Assembly (NCBI RefSeq): GCF_003967515.1
Contig: NZ_BIFQ01000001.1
Coordinates: 4,836,001 to 4,900,000 of the forward strand
Direction of reading: 5' to 3'
DNA length: 64,000 bases
Source of the DNA: Dictyobacter aurantiacus
GTDB taxonomy: Bacteria; Chloroflexota; Ktedonobacteria; Ktedonobacterales; Ktedonobacteraceae
Both the position numbers and the translations under genes were made by a program. A model generated the notes under the pieces. It worked only from the letters and a program-made list of their open reading frames with translations, searched no databases and was not told where the DNA came from. Of the stretch, positions 61,012-64,000 are shown piece by piece; position 1 is the first letter of the stretch; each line of letters opens with the position of its first letter.

Positions 61012-61441
61012 GCGAGGCCCAATACGTTCAACTTTAGCGCAGGCAACAGAAAACACGAGAAGCTTCCCGCGAAGGATGGACGCCTCCCCTTACACGATCA
61101 TGTACCCGTAGGCGGCATAGGATTGCGGCCGGATTGATACGCAGAATGCATTAAAAGCAGCAATCCGGCCTTGTGCATGCCGCTCTGTTGACGTACGATA
61201 TGTTGAATTATGCATTGTTACAAGACCGCCTTTCTCGATTTATAGGGGCATATCATACGTGAACTGGTGCGGCATGCACAAGGCCGGATTGCTGCTTTTC
61301 AGAAGAAATACCGTATTGGGAAGGCCGCAATCCTATGCCGCCTACAGGGATACCTCTTCGTGTCAAGGAACGTTTCGATGCTCCGCTGGACCTCTCGCGT
61401 TTCCTATTGCCTGCGCTAAAATTGAACGTATTGGGCCTCGC
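61012..61441 (+). repeat. 430-bp imperfect palindromic (fold-back) element
   Basis: The left half (61012 to about 61225) and the right half (to 61441) are mirror images about position 61226. Matched blocks are GCGAGGCCCAATACGTTCAA, TTTAGCGCAGGCAA, GTAGGCGGCATAGGATTGCG and AGCAATCCGGCCTTGTGCAT, each found inverted at the symmetric place. The centre (TTACAAGACCGCC and nearby) is unpaired. A half copy is at 58169-58275. No ORF of its own. It starts 9 bp after the kinase stop. Confidence 0.85.
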
Positions 61442-61583
61442 GTCCGATTACCGCCCATGCCCCATTTTCGGGCCACGTGGATACGTGTCCGAACATACGT
61501 GTCCGCTTTTTTATGGATGAGGCGTTATAGAACCGGGATACTTTCTTTGTCCACACAAAGATGAGAAGGAGCGACCAGGGTGT

Positions 61584-62222
61584 ATGGAGCAACAAGTATC
61601 AGATAGCGATGGGGAGCTGGCATTGATTGAGCGGGTCACTCATGGTGATGCCGAGGCTTTTCGCTATCTGGTGGTTTTGTATGAGGGCCGGCTGATTGCC
61701 TACCTGACACAGATGCTGGGGGGCGATAAGGAGAATGCCTGTGATATCGCGCAGGAAACATTTATCGCCGTCTATCAAACCCTCCCGCATTGGAAGCCGC
61801 CCGCTAATGCCGGCGCTGAAGCGTCCGGACATGCCGGATATGGGGCCGGATTGCTGGCACCGTGGCTCTATCGGATCGCGACCAATCGCGCGCTTTCCCT
61901 GTTACGCAAACAGGAGGTACGCAGGCGGATGCATGGTCCGGCTGTTAATCGCTCCGAAAACAGGGAGACGCCATTTGAACAGGGCGCCCGGCAGTCCTCG
62001 TTTGAAGATAGCTCGATCGCGCGCGAACTGCTGCGCGCCGCGCTCAGCACGCTGGATGAGGACGACGCGGCCTGCCTGGTGCTGCACTATGTCAGCGGGG
62101 AGCGTTATGGCGAGATCGCGGCTCGCCTCGGCATGAGCAGCGAGGCCGTGCGCAAGCGCGTGTCGCGTGCGCTGATCGCTCTGCGCAAGGCGTACAGGTT
62201 GTTGGATACGGAGGTGTGCTAG
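61584..62222 (+). CDS. ECF-type RNA polymerase sigma factor
   Basis: 212 aa. Region 2 (DAEAFRYLVVLYEGRLIAYL, then GGDKENACDIAQETFIAVYQ and WLYRIATNRALSLLRKQEVR) and region 4 (LDEDDAACLVLHYVSGERYG, then EIAARLGMSSEAVRKRVSRA) are classical. An insert (residues 70-90) is rich in Ala/Gly. It overlaps the next gene by one base (TAGTG), so it is translationally coupled to an anti-sigma factor, the usual ECF pair. Confidence 0.93.
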   Translation: MEQQVSDSDGELALIERVTHGDAEAFRYLVVLYEGRLIAYLTQMLGGDKENACDIAQETFIAVYQTLPHWKPPANAGAEASGHAGYGAGLLAPWLYRIATNRALSLLRKQEVRRRMHGPAVNRSENRETPFEQGARQSSFEDSSIARELLRAALSTLDEDDAACLVLHYVSGERYGEIAARLGMSSEAVRKRVSRALIALRKAYRLLDTEVC

Positions 62223-64000
62223 TGAGTGATATGCAGGCTTTAACCCATGAGGAGGCCAATGCCCTTCTGGGTGATTACGTTTCCGCCGAACTCAGCGAGC
62301 ACATGAGATCCCGTGTTGAATTGCATGTACGTACCTGCCCGCATTGCCAGCAGGATATAGCTGAGATTGAACACGTCCGTCGTCTGATGGCGACCCTGAG
62401 AGACGGCGCGCCGCCAGCCGCCGCGTCTTCTCTGGCCGATACCATACTGGGGGGACTCAACGAGCCGTCGGCCTTGCAATCTGCCGCCTTTCAATTGTTG
62501 CCAGCGGAAAATCGGCGGCATGAGGAAAATATCGCCCCGATGCGTCCGCTTTTTGATGCTTCAGGCGTTATGGATACAGAAATCGCGCAAAGACAGGATG
62601 TGCGCGATCAACACAATAGCACAAAAGATTATAGATTGAAAAATGTACCTGACCCAAATGCCTATGCTCAAAAAAGGATGCCTGCTATGCAACAACACAT
62701 GTATGTAAAACGCCAGACAAACACGTCTCTCTGGATTACGCTGGTGGCGGTCCTGGTGGTGGCTGTTATCGTCGGTAGCTTCTTTAGCTTAAGATCGCTG
62801 CTAGTCAGTAGCCACAATAATAATCCGCGGCCGCCGCACTACCCGGTTCCTGCTGCGACCGCGACCCCCTCGCGGACCGCTCCTGCCACCCCAACGCCGT
62901 CGCCGACCGCTACCAATGTCACGCAACCGGTGCCAGCGACGCAAACGAGCTGTCCCGCTCCCAGCACGGCGCGTGCCATGGTGACGGCTCCCCTGGCCCA
63001 GGGTCCACATCCGCAGATTGTCTATATCGCTCAGGATATGAATAATCTGGCCAGCGCGAATCGCATCATGCGCTACGATACCGTATCGCATCAGAGCAGT
63101 GAGATTTACGCCGTTCCCAGCCCATATATAGTCAGATCCAGTTTTCTGTCTTCTGATGGACAATGGGTATTGTTATCGCTGTTCGATACTACAAAGCCTG
63201 GCGACAATGCGAATGTCCAATTGCGTATGGTGCGCGTCGATGGGCAGGGGGCGCAGACGCTCTTTTGTGGTGAGCTGGCCAGCCTGACGTGGTCGCCCGA
63301 TAAAAAGTGGATCGCCTTTGACGATCCTATTCAGGCTCTTGGTGTCGCTGATACGATCCATCTGATCAACACTACAACCGGGCAGTATCTGGATGCGGTC
63401 GATGTTCCCCCGCAAACCACCCCTCCCGGATACATTCCACGCCCCAGCTTCTGGGGTTCGCCCACACAGTTGTACCTGTCGTATTCGCTTGGTTCAGCCC
63501 CCTTCCATACCTACCTGTTTGATCTCAACAATGGTACACATCAGGCCCTCAGTGCATTGCCTCTGGTCAGCACACAGCAGTATGTACAGGGACGTGCTGA
63601 TAGCTCAAACATCTACCTGCTTGCATCCTCCTGTTCGGGGGCGACATGTGGTACTAATCAGGCAGGCATGTCGGAGATCGAACGCCTTTCAACCGACTGG
63701 AAGTCGCCACAGGTGTTGTTTAAGAAGCCGCAACTGCTCCTGAATGACTTCAGCGTGGGCGGCACAAATCTGCTGGTGATCGCCAGCAATCCCGCGGCGA
63801 GCAGGCGTGAACTGTGGCTGGTGAAGACCGATGGCGGTGGCGCGATCCAGCTTGCCAGCGCGCCTGGTAACTGGAATTCATCTCCCAATTTCATGAATAT
63901 TGGCAATGGTACGGTAGCTACCTCCGCTGATGGCAGCATGTTCGTGGTCTCTAACTGGCCCTCAGCTTCGGGGACCACGCCTGAGATCGCCTACGGCTCC
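62222..64000 (+). CDS. Anti-sigma factor with extracytoplasmic beta-propeller (partial)
   Basis: 593 codons are open to the window end without a stop. The GTG start at 62222 overlaps the sigma stop and follows GGAGG by 7 nt. Residues 30-45 hold the zinc-binding HVRTCPHCQQDI (HxxxCxxC). A TM helix is near 165-185 (WITLVAVLVVAVIVGSFF). A Pro/Thr-rich linker (PAATATPSRTAPATPTPSPT) follows. The outer part shows repeated WD/TolB-like blades (SLTWSPDKKWIAFDDP; RELWLVKTDGGGAIQLASAP). It should hold the ECF sigma factor inside and sense a signal outside. The C-terminus is beyond the window. Confidence 0.85.
   Translation, partial: MSDMQALTHEEANALLGDYVSAELSEHMRSRVELHVRTCPHCQQDIAEIEHVRRLMATLRDGAPPAAASSLADTILGGLNEPSALQSAAFQLLPAENRRHEENIAPMRPLFDASGVMDTEIAQRQDVRDQHNSTKDYRLKNVPDPNAYAQKRMPAMQQHMYVKRQTNTSLWITLVAVLVVAVIVGSFFSLRSLLVSSHNNNPRPPHYPVPAATATPSRTAPATPTPSPTATNVTQPVPATQTSCPAPSTARAMVTAPLAQGPHPQIVYIAQDMNNLASANRIMRYDTVSHQSSEIYAVPSPYIVRSSFLSSDGQWVLLSLFDTTKPGDNANVQLRMVRVDGQGAQTLFCGELASLTWSPDKKWIAFDDPIQALGVADTIHLINTTTGQYLDAVDVPPQTTPPGYIPRPSFWGSPTQLYLSYSLGSAPFHTYLFDLNNGTHQALSALPLVSTQQYVQGRADSSNIYLLASSCSGATCGTNQAGMSEIERLSTDWKSPQVLFKKPQLLLNDFSVGGTNLLVIASNPAASRRELWLVKTDGGGAIQLASAPGNWNSSPNFMNIGNGTVATSADGSMFVVSNWPSASGTTPEIAYGS

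Noticed and set aside
60070..61056. 328-aa Gly/Phe-rich open frame opposite the kinase
   Set aside because: It is a shadow of the low-complexity kinase tail on the other strand; the kinase motifs clearly support the plus strand.

Overview
The window looks like chromosome from a Ktedonobacteria-type member of the Chloroflexota. This is inferred from the moderately high GC content, the mix of genes and the large amount of palindromic GC-rich intergenic repeat; there is no rRNA here to confirm it. Signature items are unusual sigma factors paired with zinc-finger anti-sigma-like proteins, a CHAT-domain TPR protein, a soluble Ser/Thr kinase, a LURP-one protein, an ALDH16-type double aldehyde dehydrogenase beside deoC, and the bacterial RNA-repair pair Hen1-Pnkp. 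No phage, integrase, transposase, CRISPR array or rRNA was seen.

Layout. 0.3-4.1 kb: a DEDDh exonuclease fused to a degenerate DinG-like helicase, and RdgB. 4.4 kb: a tRNA-Thr(CGT) with a textbook promoter and terminator. 5.3-5.6 kb: two large hairpins whose stems covary. 5.8-7.1 kb: two unrecognised repeat proteins, the first with ten copies of a 19-25 residue amphipathic repeat. 7.1-13.3 kb: a DUF1992 protein, LarC, a sigma factor, pyruvate kinase and a secondary alcohol dehydrogenase. 13.9-15.1 kb: rpsP-khpA-rimM. 15.3-17.6 kb: a small HTH-like protein, a MerR regulator with its SDR, and a small membrane protein. 18-23 kb: transketolase, a lipid-kinase-like fusion, LURP-one and DoxX.

23.5-33.9 kb: an S53 lipoprotein protease, RNase HI, an APH-like kinase, the deoC-ALDH16 operon, and a dCache sensor with a DUF4388 protein. 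34.3-39.1 kb: a sigma / double zinc finger / TPR-CHAT operon, which is the best candidate in the window for an undescribed signalling or cell-fate module. 39.4-43.5 kb: Hen1-Pnkp RNA repair. 43.6-53.1 kb: an ACT protein, PAP2 phosphatase, XRE regulator, DUF4177-like protein, ClpP, VOC protein, alpha/beta hydrolase, SDR, a ConA-like protein with an apparent ACG start, an HTH-GAF regulator, a methyltransferase and FabG. 53.6-64 kb: a pentapeptide protein, DUF971, two tiny membrane proteins, threonine aldolase, an AI-2E-type permease, a LacI regulator, a kinase with a histone-H1-like tail, a 430-bp palindromic element, and an ECF sigma / anti-sigma pair that runs off the window end.

A striking large-scale feature is that many gene ends carry very long (21-36 bp), essentially perfect hairpins, each with a different stem and usually a 3-5 nt loop. 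Intergenic regions also carry several families of dispersed short palindromic modules, often in tandem.
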